A stretch of 64,000 nucleotides of DNA. Origin: Tipula vernalis (lineage: Eukaryota; Arthropoda; Insecta; Diptera; Tipulidae). Under the pieces are notes generated by a model that saw nothing but the letters and a program-made list of their open reading frames with translations, had not been told where the DNA came from and made no database searches. The first letter of the stretch is position 1. Every line of letters begins with the position of its first letter. This document shows, in pieces, positions 21,791 to 34,757 of this stretch. The position numbers and the translations under genes are program-made. The stretch is from assembly GCA_958295665.1 (NCBI GenBank), contig OY282559.1, positions 136,364,241 to 136,428,240 on the forward strand, in the 5' to 3' direction.

Positions 21791-24700
21791 GAGCCTAGAA
21801 AAAACACATTGATGAAATAACTTGGGTATCGGAGAGAAAGTGAACAGAATCAGATAATATGAGTTGCTTCTCAAGAAGTTCTCCTAAAATTTTTTAGCGA
21901 ACATCCCAAATGTTTGTCCACTGTTAGATGTTCTCAAAATTTTCCGCATTTCTTTAGTTACCTAGACCAGAGCCGCTACATTTCATTCGAGATTTACATT
22001 TCATTTCGAATTTTGTGATTTTCGAAGACTTATCGATGATATTCCAAACAGAAATCAAAGCCACGATTATTCGACATTATTCTGGGGTTTTACTATTTTC
22101 CATTTCTATAACCAACATTTTTCAAATAATGACAAGAAGTTGTGGAGCTATAGGCTGTTACTGTTTTTGTTATGTTTTATTGTATTTACATTTTACGTAA
22201 GGCGGGATCCTGAATTCAAATATGGTATATCTGCTGAATGCGTGGTAGACGTACCTTCAAATCAATCTATCAATTACTGTAGCAATTGATTTATTATCCA
22301 ATCCATACTTCTGATTCATTGTTGTGGAATGTTTTATTAGGAATCAATTCTACCAGACCTATATTGATTGAAGTTGAATTGCAGACTTTCGGGGTGAGCC
22401 TCAAGAATAAAATAGTTGAAGACCGGTCAGATTAAGATGAAAATAATTTACATATTTAGAAGGAACATTTTAACAAACAAAATTTGTTGAGCTGTACCTA
22501 GTACCATTTAGAACTACTTAGCTCGACCGTTTATGATTTGTAATATGATCTGTTGAAATCGAACTTTTCTACTACATTTTAATCAAAATCATTGCACTGT
22601 ATAGTTATATGGAATAGGAACGATTTTCTACCACTTTTAACTGTGCTTGTCGTGTTCTTAGCGATATACAGCCAAATTTTATATCATTTATATTTAACAT
22701 AATGTTTCATTCCGATTTTATTTGCGATTTACTTCAAGACACTCTCCTAACAATTTATGAATTAATTTTTGGCAAAATCGTCGGTTTTATTTGAGTTTTG
22801 ATTTTAAATGCCGCGGTATGCTTTATATGCAAGTAAACGAATTTTTTTTATATAAGTGTATGCATCCTTTCAGTCAATTGTCGTTGTCGGTAAAACATCA
22901 AATAACAGTACATTAAAAAACAAACTAAAACATTACAACAAAAATAAAAAGTTTTCAAGTGTCATCAAGAAATTATAATCCTATGTATTCATCCCGCAAT
23001 GTATATGGTAATATGTGTATACGAAATAAATGGGAGTGAGAATTAAAAAAGTTCCGACGGAAAATACCCTTTTGTAAGTATATACGCTTAGTTAACATTT
23101 GTCTCTATAGATGTCATACCCAGTGTATTTCTTATTTGAATGTCCAATAGGATATCCCACTTAATACGAATATTTTTTGTATGGCTAGTTGGGAAAGGGT
23201 AACTAAATCGTGATTGGTCCCTATATAATATTATGATTTATTATGTATGATGGATTGAAGGGGAAGTGCTTGACCCTTTTTTATATTTATGTTTATATGC
23301 TTTTATGTACAGTAAATTGAGAATTTGATGTAGTACAAGCCAAAATCAATTTAAACCATTAATTACCTATTGTCCTCGACTTCTAATATACATTCCCCGT
23401 ATCATCATTGGCAAAAAATTTATTATCATCGAAGATTTTTTTCGCTTTTCATTTAACTTTGGTGTTGTTTGGTTTCCGTCTTTAAGATGGATAAAAATTC
23501 TAGTAGGGTGATAACTAATGACTTATTTTTTGTTTTTAATTTTTATTTTTTTTTGGTGGTGGCTTTAGAGGAAAAATTTCTACATTATTCATGTGTTTAA
23601 ACACATACACACATACACATACATATAATAATATATCCTTTTCGTGTATTATTAGTGTTTGTTGGTTAAACGGTTTCCTTTCTTTATTACAGAATAGGAT
23701 ACCAGCGTCTTACATAAATTTAAGGAAATTAAAAGTTTTTCGTGTTTCTTTCGCCGCGAATCAATACTCACTGTGTGTAAGTAACGTTGTATAAAATCTC
23801 CTCGTCATGTATACATATATCTATAGTGAATTATGAGTTTTGGCAACGGTTATATGACGACATATACACCACACAGCACAGACAAATACACAAAAAAAAG
23901 GATTTATGTAAAAATGTAATTAATGTTCGGGAATGGGATAATGTTGGCTTACGTGGTTTGAATGGTGCAGATTTTGGTTTTGGTTTAACGATATAATGAT
24001 TAAATTAATTATAATTTAGAACATGATTAAGGTTATTTTTGTAATGAAATGGCGAGATATTTTTTGCTTTTGTGATGTGTGCGTTTTTATAAACGCAAAA
24101 ATGATGAAGTGGCAGAAATGTGTGATGGTAATGTTTGGCTTGTGTTCCCACATCTATAGAGACAAAGCAGCCGAAAAATTAATTATACAGTTTTTATTCT
24201 TTAGTTACATGTAATCAAGCATTTTATATTTTCTGAAGTCGTCTTAAATTTAAATCTGGTGAATTTTTAATTCAATTCATTCAACTTTCTATGGTTATTA
24301 TAATAATTGATACACTTTACTAGAAATCATCGAATTCAGAGCCAAATAACATTCAAAATCTGCAATTGTGCTCCAGTTGCTTTCTTGATTAATTGATTAA
24401 TTATCTATCAAATTATCTGTGTTTATTAAATTTGAATTATTCTTATCGCGATCTATAGCAGACACTAAGAATTCGTGCCCAACTCTTATTAGTATCATTT
24501 TGCCCCTAAAATTTGTTTCGGAAAATTTTACATAGCTATCGGACTAGAATTCAATAATGTTTTAAAAATTGTTGGAAATAAAGAATGTACGGCTAAAGAT
24601 CCCTTAAGATCGATTACCTGCACATATTGCGCCTGCTTGCTTCAGATAAAGGGATCATTATTTAATGATTTAAAAATTAATCAACAATAAACCTTTTTTG

Positions 24701-25379
24701 GTGTCTTCTTTCTCTTCGTCTTAACTAAATTTTACAATTTTTCTTAACCATCATCAATATGGGTCAATATACTTATATTCACTCAGTTGGTATTTTTACA
24801 TTAAAATCAAGTTCATTAAATATTTTAATATTTATTTTAGAAATTCAGAAGCGTAAAAATAATTTAAAAAATGTTTTTTATACAGTTACTTTAAATCACG
24901 ACTTTCTCCGAGTGTTCAGAACAAACATTTTTCGTACAGCTCCCGCACAGTTGTTTATTCATTCGTCCAAGTTCAGGAGGATATAATGTAGTAATCGGGT
25001 TAACAATAATGTCTAAATATCCGATAAACCCATAAGATATATAAACTATTGATGCAATAATCCAGCATTAAAAAACAATAATAAACACGATAAGTCAATA
25101 GGGCCGCTATACAATGGTTTTAGTGATGCGACCGAATTTATTACAAATTCCAAATACAAATATTTTACAAATTTCGCGAATTAATAATCATGTAATTAAT
25201 TCTTCGCAACATCAGGTACGTATTCTCAATTAGTAAGTAAATATCATCATCGTCTGTCATCACAACAGGTAAGTTGATTACTTTAGTGATCGACTTCGAC
25301 ACATCAGGTAAGTATTCTGAATGTCATAATGATTTCATTTCCCCTTAATTAGGTATAGAGCTTCACGGTTTACTTGGAT
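21791..25379. other. AT-rich stretch, possibly host intergenic or intronic
   Basis: No transposon domain is recognised on either strand. Homopolymer runs, a short (CA) run near 23603 and scattered small frames (60-75 codons) are present. A splice-bounded open stretch at about 23694-23775 is described separately. Confidence 0.5.
23694..23775 (+). other. Possible small internal exon
   Basis: The stretch is preceded by TTTCTTTATTACAG and followed by GTGTGTAAGT, and is open in one frame (about 27 codons). Splice-site look-alikes this good occur by chance in AT-rich DNA, and no homologue is recognised. Confidence 0.15.
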
Positions 25380-25492
25380 TGTTAAATTCATCGTTGTTGT
25401 GTTCGTTGTTACTGCATTCGTCATTGCTAGGTTCGTCTTTGCTGGATCTTCGTTGCTGGGTTCATCGTTGCTGATTCTTCTTTGCTGTGTTT
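25380..25492. repeat. Degenerate ~15-bp tandem repeat (TTCGTYGTTGCTGGG type)
   Basis: About seven imperfect copies of a 15-bp unit related to TTCGTTGCTGGGTTC. It lies just downstream (minus sense) of the integrase of gypsy C. Confidence 0.6.
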
Positions 25493-25614
25493 TTATTTTT
25501 ATTTTTTATTATGTATTTTGTTTACTCTTCTTCATCTGATTCATCATAAGACATCCACCATCGTTATTCCTAACTTTCGCGACTTTATATGTTCCTATGA
25601 ATTTTGTTGCAATT

Positions 25615-26290
25615 TTATTCCCTGCTATAAATTATGTTCTCTTCATAGCCACCAGATCTCCAATGTTGTATTTTGTAGGTGGTCGTCTCCTTTTTCTGTA
25701 GGTTTTCTTGTTTTCTTCCTATATTTTTGCTGTTTGTTTTCGCGTCTTCCCCCATTGTGTTCCGTTCTTTGGAGAATGCGAATAGTGTTCTTTTCGTACT
25801 CATTTCCCAATGCGAGTTGATATACATCGGAATTTCTGGATATTCAATAGAGGCCTTTGTAAGGGTGGAGAGTATCATTCGGTTTATTCTCGCCACCTGC
25901 CCATTTCCCCGTGGTATTCCAGTAGTAATCATTACATGTCTGATATTGTTGTATTCACAGTATTCCTTGAACGATATTGAGATGAAGGCAGTACCCCTGT
26001 CTGTAATGACATGTAGCGGATTATAACCACACATATTTCGATATAACCACACATATTTCGAAAATCCATCTACGTCGATGAAAAACGTCGTTAGAGGTAT
26101 AAAAGTTATCTTTTGGTAACGGATGTTGTGCCTACAACTATCGCAGAGTTCTTTAAGCTTTGGGATATAATATCCGTTTGAAATAATTTGCATCATTTTC
26201 TGGTCACCAAAATGTCCATCTTCGTATATCTTCCTTATCACTTCTGATTACATATTCTTTGGAACGCAAAGTTGCTTCCTTCCTTCATTG
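25615..26290 (-). pseudogene. gypsy C integrase
   Basis: A 208-codon open frame (25615-26241). The zinc-finger start has GHFGDQKMMQIISNGYYIPKL and CDSCRH. A shortened core follows, where FFIDVDGFSKYVWLYRNM is joined early to PLHVITDRGTAF, with the region between the two catalytic Asp residues slightly rearranged. The third catalytic position reads NGQVARINR where the family has NGQVERVNR, so the Glu of the DDE triad is Ala. The tail has WRSGGYEENIIYSRE. The protein would insert cDNA into chromosomes; the Glu loss makes this copy inactive. Confidence 0.75.
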
Positions 26291-26499
26291 TCGATTTTAA
26301 ATATGATCCCATACTCCCAACATAGTCTTCGTAGTCCCCATGTTCCAAAGGTTTGCAAATTAATAACAATCTCTCGACTTTCATTTGGCTTGACTTAAAC
26401 CTGTCGATGAATTCGTTTTAAATGATTATCACGTTTGAAACAGGATCCTGCTTAGTGCATCGGCGTGTTTCATTCTATTCCCCGGTCGCTGTTCTATTA

Positions 26500-27490
26500 T
26501 AGACGTAAACTCCACCAGAGCTAACGCCCATCTTGCAACACGCGATAATATGTCTTTCTTTGCCATTGTCGATCGTCGGTGACTATTTTGAATTGTATCC
26601 CGTACAGAAACACTCTGAATTTTAATACAGCCTTGACTCCTCCTAGGACTTCTTAATCAAAACTATGGTAATTCTCCTGCACTCCATTAATTTTCCGGCT
26701 ATAATATCAATCGAATGGAATTTTCTATCATCAAGATTTTTCTGTAACAGGATTGCTCCAAATCCTATCTTCGAAGCATCCGTGTGTAGCTCAGGACCCT
26801 AGAAATTTGGGACTTTTTTAATTGTATTGGGTTCTGGAAATCTTTGAACTGCTTCGGTCTTTAGGGGCGATGGTTTAATTGATCCCGAAATTACTTGGTA
26901 TCCCAAGTAGTCTATTTTGCGACAAATGAACCTTTATTTTGCCCACTTAAATTGTAGACCATATTGACGTCCTATATCCAGTACCTGTTCGATTTTTTCA
27001 ATATTTTCTGATTCTATGATGGTTGGAATTATAATGTGATCCATATACACAATCAGTTCATATTTTCGAATTACATATATCCTTGAAAACCATATTCACG
27101 AATTTTTAAAACACCGACGAGGCGGTGAAAATTTCGAATGGAACAAAACTGAATTTGAAGTGGCTATTAGGTACTATGAATGACGTATATTTCTTACTTG
27201 CTTTATTGATTGCGACGTGGAAAAAACCGTTTTCCAGGATACCCATCCATTACTATAACCTTATTAAGCTGTCGATAATTGACGCAAAGTCGCTAGGTTG
27301 TGTCATTTTGATTGGCGAGTACCACAGGACTAGCGAACTCTGAGTCACTTGGCCTTACTATCACTTGGCCCTTCTCTAACCACTTATTAATCTGATGATC
27401 TACGATTTCCTTCTCAGCTGGCGCGAGACGTCGCGGAGGCGTAGGTAGATCGTCTGTACTCGTCGTGCCGTCTTTTAAAATTACTTGCAA
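26500..27490 (-). pseudogene. gypsy C reverse transcriptase and RNase H
   Basis: RT begins with PPRRLAPAEKEIVDHQINKW and SEFASPVVLANQND (27293-27490). Further downstream the pieces are in shifted frames. The catalytic box on the minus strand near 27,040 reads VYMDHIIIPT instead of YMDD, losing one catalytic Asp. RNase H-like text continues to about 26,500 with stops. It is frameshifted and inactive. Confidence 0.65.
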
Positions 27491-27960
27491 CGAATGGGTG
27501 AACTTTTCACTGATTTTGGTTCATATTGAGAAATTAAATTGTTTATAATGGGAACGAAGTCCTTATTACCAACAATTGGATTTGAATCGATTTCTAACGA
27601 CATACATACACGCCTGATTCTATTTTCGTAATCCCTTAGCAAAATTGCTGTCCCGACAAGAACGTCATTGCCTATGATCAGCTTATTGTTTATCAAGGGC
27701 TTTGAGACTACGTGAATTTTGGCTGTGAAACATTCATCATCAATTAGAATGGTTGAATTAAAGTATCTTATTGTGTTTATTCGGTTTTATGCTATTCCCG
27801 AAACTTCTATCGGAGCTTCTATTAATTTTGGTGATCCTATTCTAATATATTCTTCTTCGAACATCATAGTAATGTTGGCGCCTGTGTCAATAAGTGATTC
27901 TACATCGTACCCAAGGATTTTTACGACTTTATGATTAACTTTTCTAAAAACATTGTCTAA
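27491..27960 (-). pseudogene. gypsy C protease
   Basis: Minus-strand SLIDTGANITMMFEEEYI near 27,880 is the retropepsin active site (DTGA). It is followed by TILIDDECFTAKIHVV and LIIGNDVLVGTA near 27,660, the typical flap and IIG(x)D(x)L end of the family. In-frame stops interrupt the join to RT. Confidence 0.7.
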
Positions 27961-27999
27961 CTCTTCTTTTTCCAGCAGTCATAACTTTTGTGTCCGAAT

Positions 28000-28760
28000 T
28001 GGTTAAAACTTTTTGGCCCTCTTCATTTGTTTCAACAATTTACTGCTCTATGCCCTTCTAACCCACAATTATAACATTGACCTCGCGTGTGGTTTCTATA
28101 ATAAGATTTATATTCTTATCCCGAACTATTTGACCGGCTAGGGCACCTTAACTTATAGGTCGTATATAATTCTAACTTGGCTTTAAATTCTTTGAAATTA
28201 CCTGCCCCATAGAGTTTAATTTTATTACTTTTGATATCGTTTATACCGTCGATAGTGTATTGAATCACCGCAGCTTCCTCGATTCTAAATAATGAACGTA
28301 ACTCTCTCATCGCAAGAAAGTAGTCGTTAAGAGGTCCATCCTTTTTCTTTTTTCGTAACCTTTGTTGAAGATGATCTTTGAACATTTTCCAACTATCAAG
28401 ATCGTTCCTAGTTCGGAGTGCTAGCCTAGCAGATCCTGTAATCACGCGTTTAGCATATATCAAACAATTAAAAAACTTGAAACGTTATCGATCTCTTGAA
28501 TCCATTGCTCAATTCGATAAGGACCACTTCCATCAAATTCTGGGGTTGAGCTTTCAATATCTTTAAATGAAAATTAGGGAACTTTACTGCCTTTCGGCTG
28601 GCTATTTTCCAATTTGATAATTTCACGCCGTAAACGTGTGTTTTCACATGATAAATTTGAGGTATCGTCGCCATGTTCTGCGAAAGTATTTCCCCCGTCA
28701 TTGAGATTTTGCAAATTTTTTTGAAAAGTTCACAAAACAAAATGTGAGAATTGAGGATCC
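28000..28760 (-). pseudogene. gypsy C gag
   Basis: A CCHC knuckle, CYNCGLEGHRAVNC, lies near 28,060. Upstream on the minus strand a 115-codon frame (28116-28463) holds RLALRTRNDLDSW, LRSLFRIEEAAVIQYTIDGI and LYGAGNFKEFK. A further 90-codon frame at 28468-28740 is the N-terminal coil. Frames differ between pieces. Gag would form the particle and bind RNA. Confidence 0.65.
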
Positions 28761-29930
<1,170 letters not shown>

Positions 29931-30322
29931 CAAATACCACAAAATGGAAAGACGCAATCATTTTATTTTATATATTCTAAAATATTATGTTTTGAATAAT
30001 TTGGTACACTCTTTTAGATGTATTGTTAATTAATTTGCCTAAAATATTTCAAGTTGGAGTTATGTCACTTGGTTCGCGTTCAAGAATACCAGTTTACAAG
30101 AGATATGACACGACTATAGTCACGTCATTGGAAATGACACGACTATGAGAATTGGAATGATAAATAAATTTTTTTGACAGCACGATTTCTGTGAGTAGAG
30201 ACACACTGAAATAAAAATCAAATATAGCAAAAATATCATTTGCTGAATTTGTTAGTTACTGCATATAAACGTACGTTGGTGTAATTTAGTACGTTCGGAA
30301 TATTGTACTAATTGTAACCAAG
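29931..30322. other. Spacer between (TA)n array and gypsy D
   Basis: No coding or repeat feature is recognised beyond a duplicated GACACGACTAT motif near 30,107 and 30,137. Confidence 0.4.
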
Positions 30323-30462
30323 ATATTTGTTCGTACAAGTACGGATTTAAACCATAGAATATATTTAGTATGTCAAAATATTCTGTAGGCGACGCTAATA
30401 AAACAAAAAGAGCTGTTCACATACAATTATATTTAACAGTCGAAATGGATGAATCGCTACAG
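30323..30462 (-). repeat. gypsy D left LTR (3' LTR), partly deleted
   Basis: Matches 32941-33067 with scattered changes. A small deletion relative to the right copy precedes GAATCGCTACA. Confidence 0.7.
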
Positions 30463-30499
30463 GACTTCGCCGCAAGTGATTTCCCTCCCTAAAAAAATT

Positions 30500-32680
30500 T
30501 GATTGACTGATTTTTAATCAGTGTAATACAGTATGCCGTAGGCCGGTTTGAGCAGACCGATTGAAATGGTTTGGTTTTTTTGCATTAATCAACACGGTGA
30601 ATTGTTTGCGAAGGCGTCGAATGACTTTAGATGAACCTTTGTAGGGAGGTGATAATCCGGTGCAAACGTTGTCTGTTCTTACGAACAAAAAATGGCAATT
30701 GTTGAGCGATTTTGGAATGAAAACGTCGTTTTGTTTGGGCTAAACTTAATGGTTTGACCATAAACTAATTCTGCCGGTGAGCATCTCGTAGATCTTCTTT
30801 CACTGCTGCTCGGATGCCATGTAAAATGATTAGGATTTCCGAGCTCCAATCAGTTGTGTTGTTTCGACAAGCGTTTGACAATTGGCTTGCGGATACAATA
30901 CCTACATAACCTATATTCGAATCGACTAGATGGAATTTCGAATTTGCCATGGGGTGACACCACCATGCGAGGAAATGTGGTGCAGTGTGTCGAAGATGGT
31001 TCGACGTAGTGATTATGCAATGTATGGGCGATTGTACCCAGTGGATGTTTCGTTTATGATGTCAAGGCCAGGCAGTTTAGAAAGTTCTAGTTTTGGTGAT
31101 TATTGCGACATTCGGAATCAGAAAATAAATTCTGAAGTTCTAGGCCAACTTTTTGAGTGTTTGCTATTTTGATCAAGTCGAAATGTATTACGACTGTGGC
31201 CGATTCGTTGCCAATGTTATCATGTTCGAAAACATGTTGTATGTCTGAAGTAAATTTCATTATATAATCCAAGTGGCGTGATTGCCTTGGATTACGTTCA
31301 GTTTTGGACTGAATTGCTCGTGTCAAAGGTTTGTGTTGGTGTAGATTGTAAAATCTCGACCGTTGACAAAATATCTGGTGTTTGACTGCCAGATATATTG
31401 CGAGTAATTCCCGGTCGAATGCGAAATATTTATTTTCAGCATCCGAGAGCTTTCTCGACAAGAATTCCAAGGGCTCAAAATCAGTCTTCAACGACGTGAA
31501 TACGTGTTGGCATTGAATTTTTTGAGTAAAGCTGCCAAGCTTCCGTGAATTGGTGCGAGTATTTGTGCAAGTTTAGGTATAAATCGGTGGTAGTAATTTA
31601 CCTTACCGACAAATCGCTGAATTATTTTAATTGAAGTTGGAGCTGCGAATTCTCTGATTACGTTAATTAATTTTTCTGTGGGTAGGATACCATCAGGTGT
31701 AATCTTGTAATCTTTTGATATGCACGTCAAACTGTGCTAACTTGTTGAACAATGGTTTTAAGTGAAGTTTGTGCTGTTCCTCAGTGGGGGAAGCAATAAG
31801 AATATTGTCAATGTTGACGAAAACGAAGACCTGACATGTTTGTTCGGCGTTTCGTAGACCGAATCGTGTGAATTCAAAGAGGCCAAATGGTGTCGTTGTT
31901 GTCGTTTTGTGAACATTCAGGCGCTACGGGAATTAAATGGTATGCTCTGACTAGATCAATTTTTGGGTAGCGATCCGGTTTACAAGTTTAATCGCCGATA
32001 ATCCCTACATATTCTACAATCTTGATCTTACTTTTTAACCATCTGCAAATGGCACGAGACGAGAGATGCCGATGGCCGATAAATTCCTAATTCCACCATG
32101 TTCTGAAATTCTGTGAATGCTGCTTTGCGACGGATTGCATCTGACCTTCGTGGTCTTGATAATGGCAGATGGCGTGTGATGACAATGTGGTAGACCACGT
32201 TGTTTCGGAATGGTAAGTAATAGTTCGGCTCTGCTGATGTTAGAGAAGGAAAATGTTTGAGCAGAGTGCCGTAATCATTGTTGACACGAACCATGGTGCC
32301 ATTGATTGACAGCATTAGTCGCTAAATCAACCAGTCTTTTGTTTTTAAGGTCAACAAGAAGTCCGAATTTGCATATGAAATCGGTGCCAATGATTGGACG
32401 ATTAACAGCAACTATGATAAAAGCATGTATGAAGGTTCGTTTAAATCAGAGATCCACATGTAGCATTCTTGTGCCGTAAGTGTGGATGGGCGTTCCATTG
32501 GCGGCTGATTAAACTAGATCGGGGTTTTGTTTATTAACTGAAAAGAGGTCTTTGAAATGTACAATTGGAATAACCGACAGGTCAGCGCCAGTCTTAATTA
32601 AATAAGTGAGTTTGGTGATTCTGTAATATAAATGTAAACGAGTCGAGAGTGAAATGTTCGACGTTGTGGTTGAAATAAGG
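30500..32680 (-). pseudogene. gypsy D pol (protease, RT, RNase H, integrase tail)
   Basis: Minus-strand order. Protease/linker pieces lie at 32,330-32,640, with IGTDFICKFGLLVDLK-like text near 32,370. RT N-terminus is at 32028-32315 (RLPLSRPRRS, AAFTEFQNMVELGIYRPS). The active-site region near 31,820 reads FVNIDNILIA where the clade has YIDDILIA, so a catalytic Asp is lost. Thumb and connection are at 31488-31730 (IREFAAPTSI, RFVGKVNYYHRFIPKLAQ). RNase H is at 31087-31491 (FEPLEFLSRKLSDAENKY, FAFDRELLAIYLAVKH). The integrase tail is at 30,600-30,950 (WSSEILIILHGIRAAVKED, then a FVRTDNVCTG.SPPYKG-type block). Most of the integrase core is missing. Confidence 0.7.
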
Positions 32681-32689
32681 GTAGGCAAC

Positions 32690-32940
32690 GTAGTAGTCGG
32701 GACTGTTGATTGGCATCAACATCCATTGTAGTTGGTTTTCGCCAGTTGCGTGGATGGGATCGTTGCCCTTGGAACCGGTCTCGACGTAAGTCGTCTATTC
32801 TGCCGGTATGTGCACTCTAGCTCTCGACTGGATATTTGAGTTTTGGTTGTTATACATAGTATATTTTTGTTTGCGTCTAGTATACTCAACGATGTGGTTG
32901 TCCATATTCATGATATGGAACATGCGGTCTGCCGTCGTGG
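32690..32940 (-). pseudogene. gypsy D gag C-terminal scrap
   Basis: Minus-strand RIDDLRRDRFQGQRSHPRNW near 32,780 is a basic tail like those ending gag in this clade. The rest of gag is absent. Confidence 0.4.
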
Positions 32941-33134
32941 ATATTTGTTAATACAAGTACGGATTCAAACCATAGAATATATTTAGTCAGTCAAAATATT
33001 TTGTACGCCTTACTATTAAACCGGAAAGAGCTGTTCACATACAATTATATTTAACAGTCCAAATGGGTTAAATTTCGAACAATTGAGGTGATGAACGAAT
33101 GAAATAAATCAATAAATGAGTGAGTCGCTATAAT
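32941..33134 (-). repeat. gypsy D right LTR (5' LTR)
   Basis: Direct repeat of the left LTR; extends to about GTCGCTATAATCA, matching the GAATCGCTACA end of the left copy. Confidence 0.65.
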
Positions 33135-33560
33135 CACAAGTAGTAACCACCAGTGGCGTAACTACAAATGTCGAGCCCCACCGCAGAAGTTTTCTTGGGC
33201 CTTTAAAAATGCTTCTTGTACCTATGAACAATTAAAGTGTTTCGTTAAAAATGTATTTCTCCCTATTGTCCAGCCTCGCATTAATTAAAAGTATTTGATG
33301 TTGAGAGTATGAAACAGCATCTGATTAAGTTCAATGCCCTAACGATAAAGCATCACCTATTTTGAGTATAATTTGAAAAATATCAAGAATTTCGAAATAA
33401 TCTCAAAAATACAAAGTTTTCAAAGTATCTTGAATATTCTAAAAAGTTCACAGATTTAATTATCCGTAAGCCTGTAAAACCAAACGAAATCCTATACGCA
33501 CTAATAACCGCCATGTAATAACTGGACATTCTTGAATAATTTCGAATAACTAAGGCTTGC
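33135..33560. other. Spacer
   Basis: AT-rich. CAGTGGCGTAACTA near 33,150 resembles ends of some DNA transposons, but no partner was found. Confidence 0.35.
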
Positions 33561-34382
33561 TTGCACACCACTTTTACTCTAAACAACACGCGTCACGTAA
33601 GACCCCATAAAGCGCGCACCGAGCAGGCGGTAGCAGCTGTAATGGGCAGTATTGAAGAGGATCCAAATGAATCGATTCGTCATCGTACACAACAATTGGG
33701 GCTTGATCCAACATCTTTATGGAGCATTTTGCGTAAGGAGCTTGGCTTACATGCTTACAAGATTGAACTTGTGCAGGAATTAAAACCATACGACCATCGT
33801 TCGCGTCGCTCATTTTTGGTTGAATGGCTATGTTATCAAGCAGAATTGTCAAATTTGAAGCAAACATAATTTACGATCCATTGTTCAAAAACCATTACAT
33901 CCATAAAAATATTACCGTTTGGTGTGCTTTATGGGCCGAAGGAATCATCGGACCATATTTGTTCAAATGTAATGCTGGTGAAAAGTTGCAGTCAACGGAA
34001 ACCGGTGTACAGACATAATTACTAATTTTTTGTGCCGTAATTGGATGGTAATGACATCAGAGACATGTGGTTCCAACAAGACGGAGTCACATGCCATACA
34101 GCGCGCGATACAATTAATTTACTGAAACCAACATTTGATGAATGATTAATATCGAGAAATGGACCTGTCAACTGGCCAACGCGTTCATGTGATTAACCAC
34201 CGCTGGACTATTTTTTTTCGGGGTGTTAAGTCACTTATCTACGCTGATAAGCCAGAGTCTATTGAATAATATGGCCAAATACGGCCAGAAATTTTGCGAA
34301 GATTGATCGAAAAATGGACCTCTAGATTACGCTATATACGCGCCAGCCGCGGCTGACACATGTCCGAAATCATATTCAAATA
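33561..34382 (+). pseudogene. Mariner-like (IS630/Tc1/mariner) transposase remnant
   Basis: The 102-codon frame at 33561-33869 carries the N-terminal helix-turn-helix region (ARTEQAVAAVMGSIEEDPNE, SIRHRTQQLGLDPTSLWSIL, ELVQELKPYDHRSRR). About 25-30 residues that normally hold the first catalytic Asp (FSDE block) are missing. The second block (VWCALWAEGIIGPYLF) and the Asp in MWFQQDGVTCHTA (near 34,060) remain. Then SRNGPVNWP and SCD*PPLDYFF, with an in-frame TGA, mark the third block. The 3' tail RYIRASRG*HMSEIIFKY ends at about 34,382. Terminal repeats were not found. It is inactive. Confidence 0.7.
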
Positions 34383-34757
34383 TTAATAGCATAAAATTAT
34401 CTTTGAAATAAAGTGACATTCATGGCCCTTTGCTAAACAAAATGCTACTAAACAAGTTAAGGATACGCTCTCTAATTAACTCTCAAATAATATCGGATAA
34501 TTTCGTAAATATCGAGCGGCTCTAAGATTTTCGAGTAACATTGAACATCAAATACACCCGACAATCATCCCGACAAGGGTTAAACATATTAGAAGGGGGT
34601 CAAATTAAAATCATAGCGATTATCAGCTTCTTCTCTTAGATTCAAGATTCTAATTTTTTTGTGAAAGAAAAACATTTTGACGTAAGAATTGATATAATTT
34701 TTGATTTCGGAGATATGTTAATATTAGGTATTTCTATTTTTATTGTTTGTGTTTCCA
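34383..34757. other. Spacer upstream of Helitron
   Basis: No gene. It may include the 5' end of the Helitron; a TC terminus could not be placed. Confidence 0.35.

Larger units (their letters stand above)
25490..28760 (-). mobile_element. Ty3/gypsy retrotransposon C, decayed
   Basis: Minus-strand order gag (28.0-28.76), protease (27.5-27.96), RT (26.9-27.49), RNase H (26.5-26.9), integrase (25.6-26.3). Gag wording (ALRT...LDSW, YTIDGI, LYGA.N.KEFK) is shared with element F at 56.4-59.6 kb, so both come from the same clade. Paired LTRs were not recognised. TGGATTAACCGGGATAAGC on the minus strand near 29,120 resembles the primer-binding region of F and may mark the 5' LTR boundary. Confidence 0.75.
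30323..33134 (-). mobile_element. Ty3/gypsy retrotransposon D with LTR remnants
   Basis: Direct repeats at about 30323-30462 and 32941-33134 bracket minus-strand pol pieces. The repeats share ACAAGTACGGATT, ACCATAGAATATATTTAGT and AGAGCTGTTCACATACAATT. The element is strongly deleted (about 2.8 kb) and of the same clade as gypsy B. Confidence 0.75.

Noticed and set aside
25679..26026. Plus-strand 115-codon frame overlapping gypsy C integrase
   Set aside because: Antisense shadow; the minus strand has the integrase motifs.
33145..33165. CAGTGGCGTAACTA as the end of a DNA transposon
   Set aside because: No inverted partner or target duplication was found nearby.
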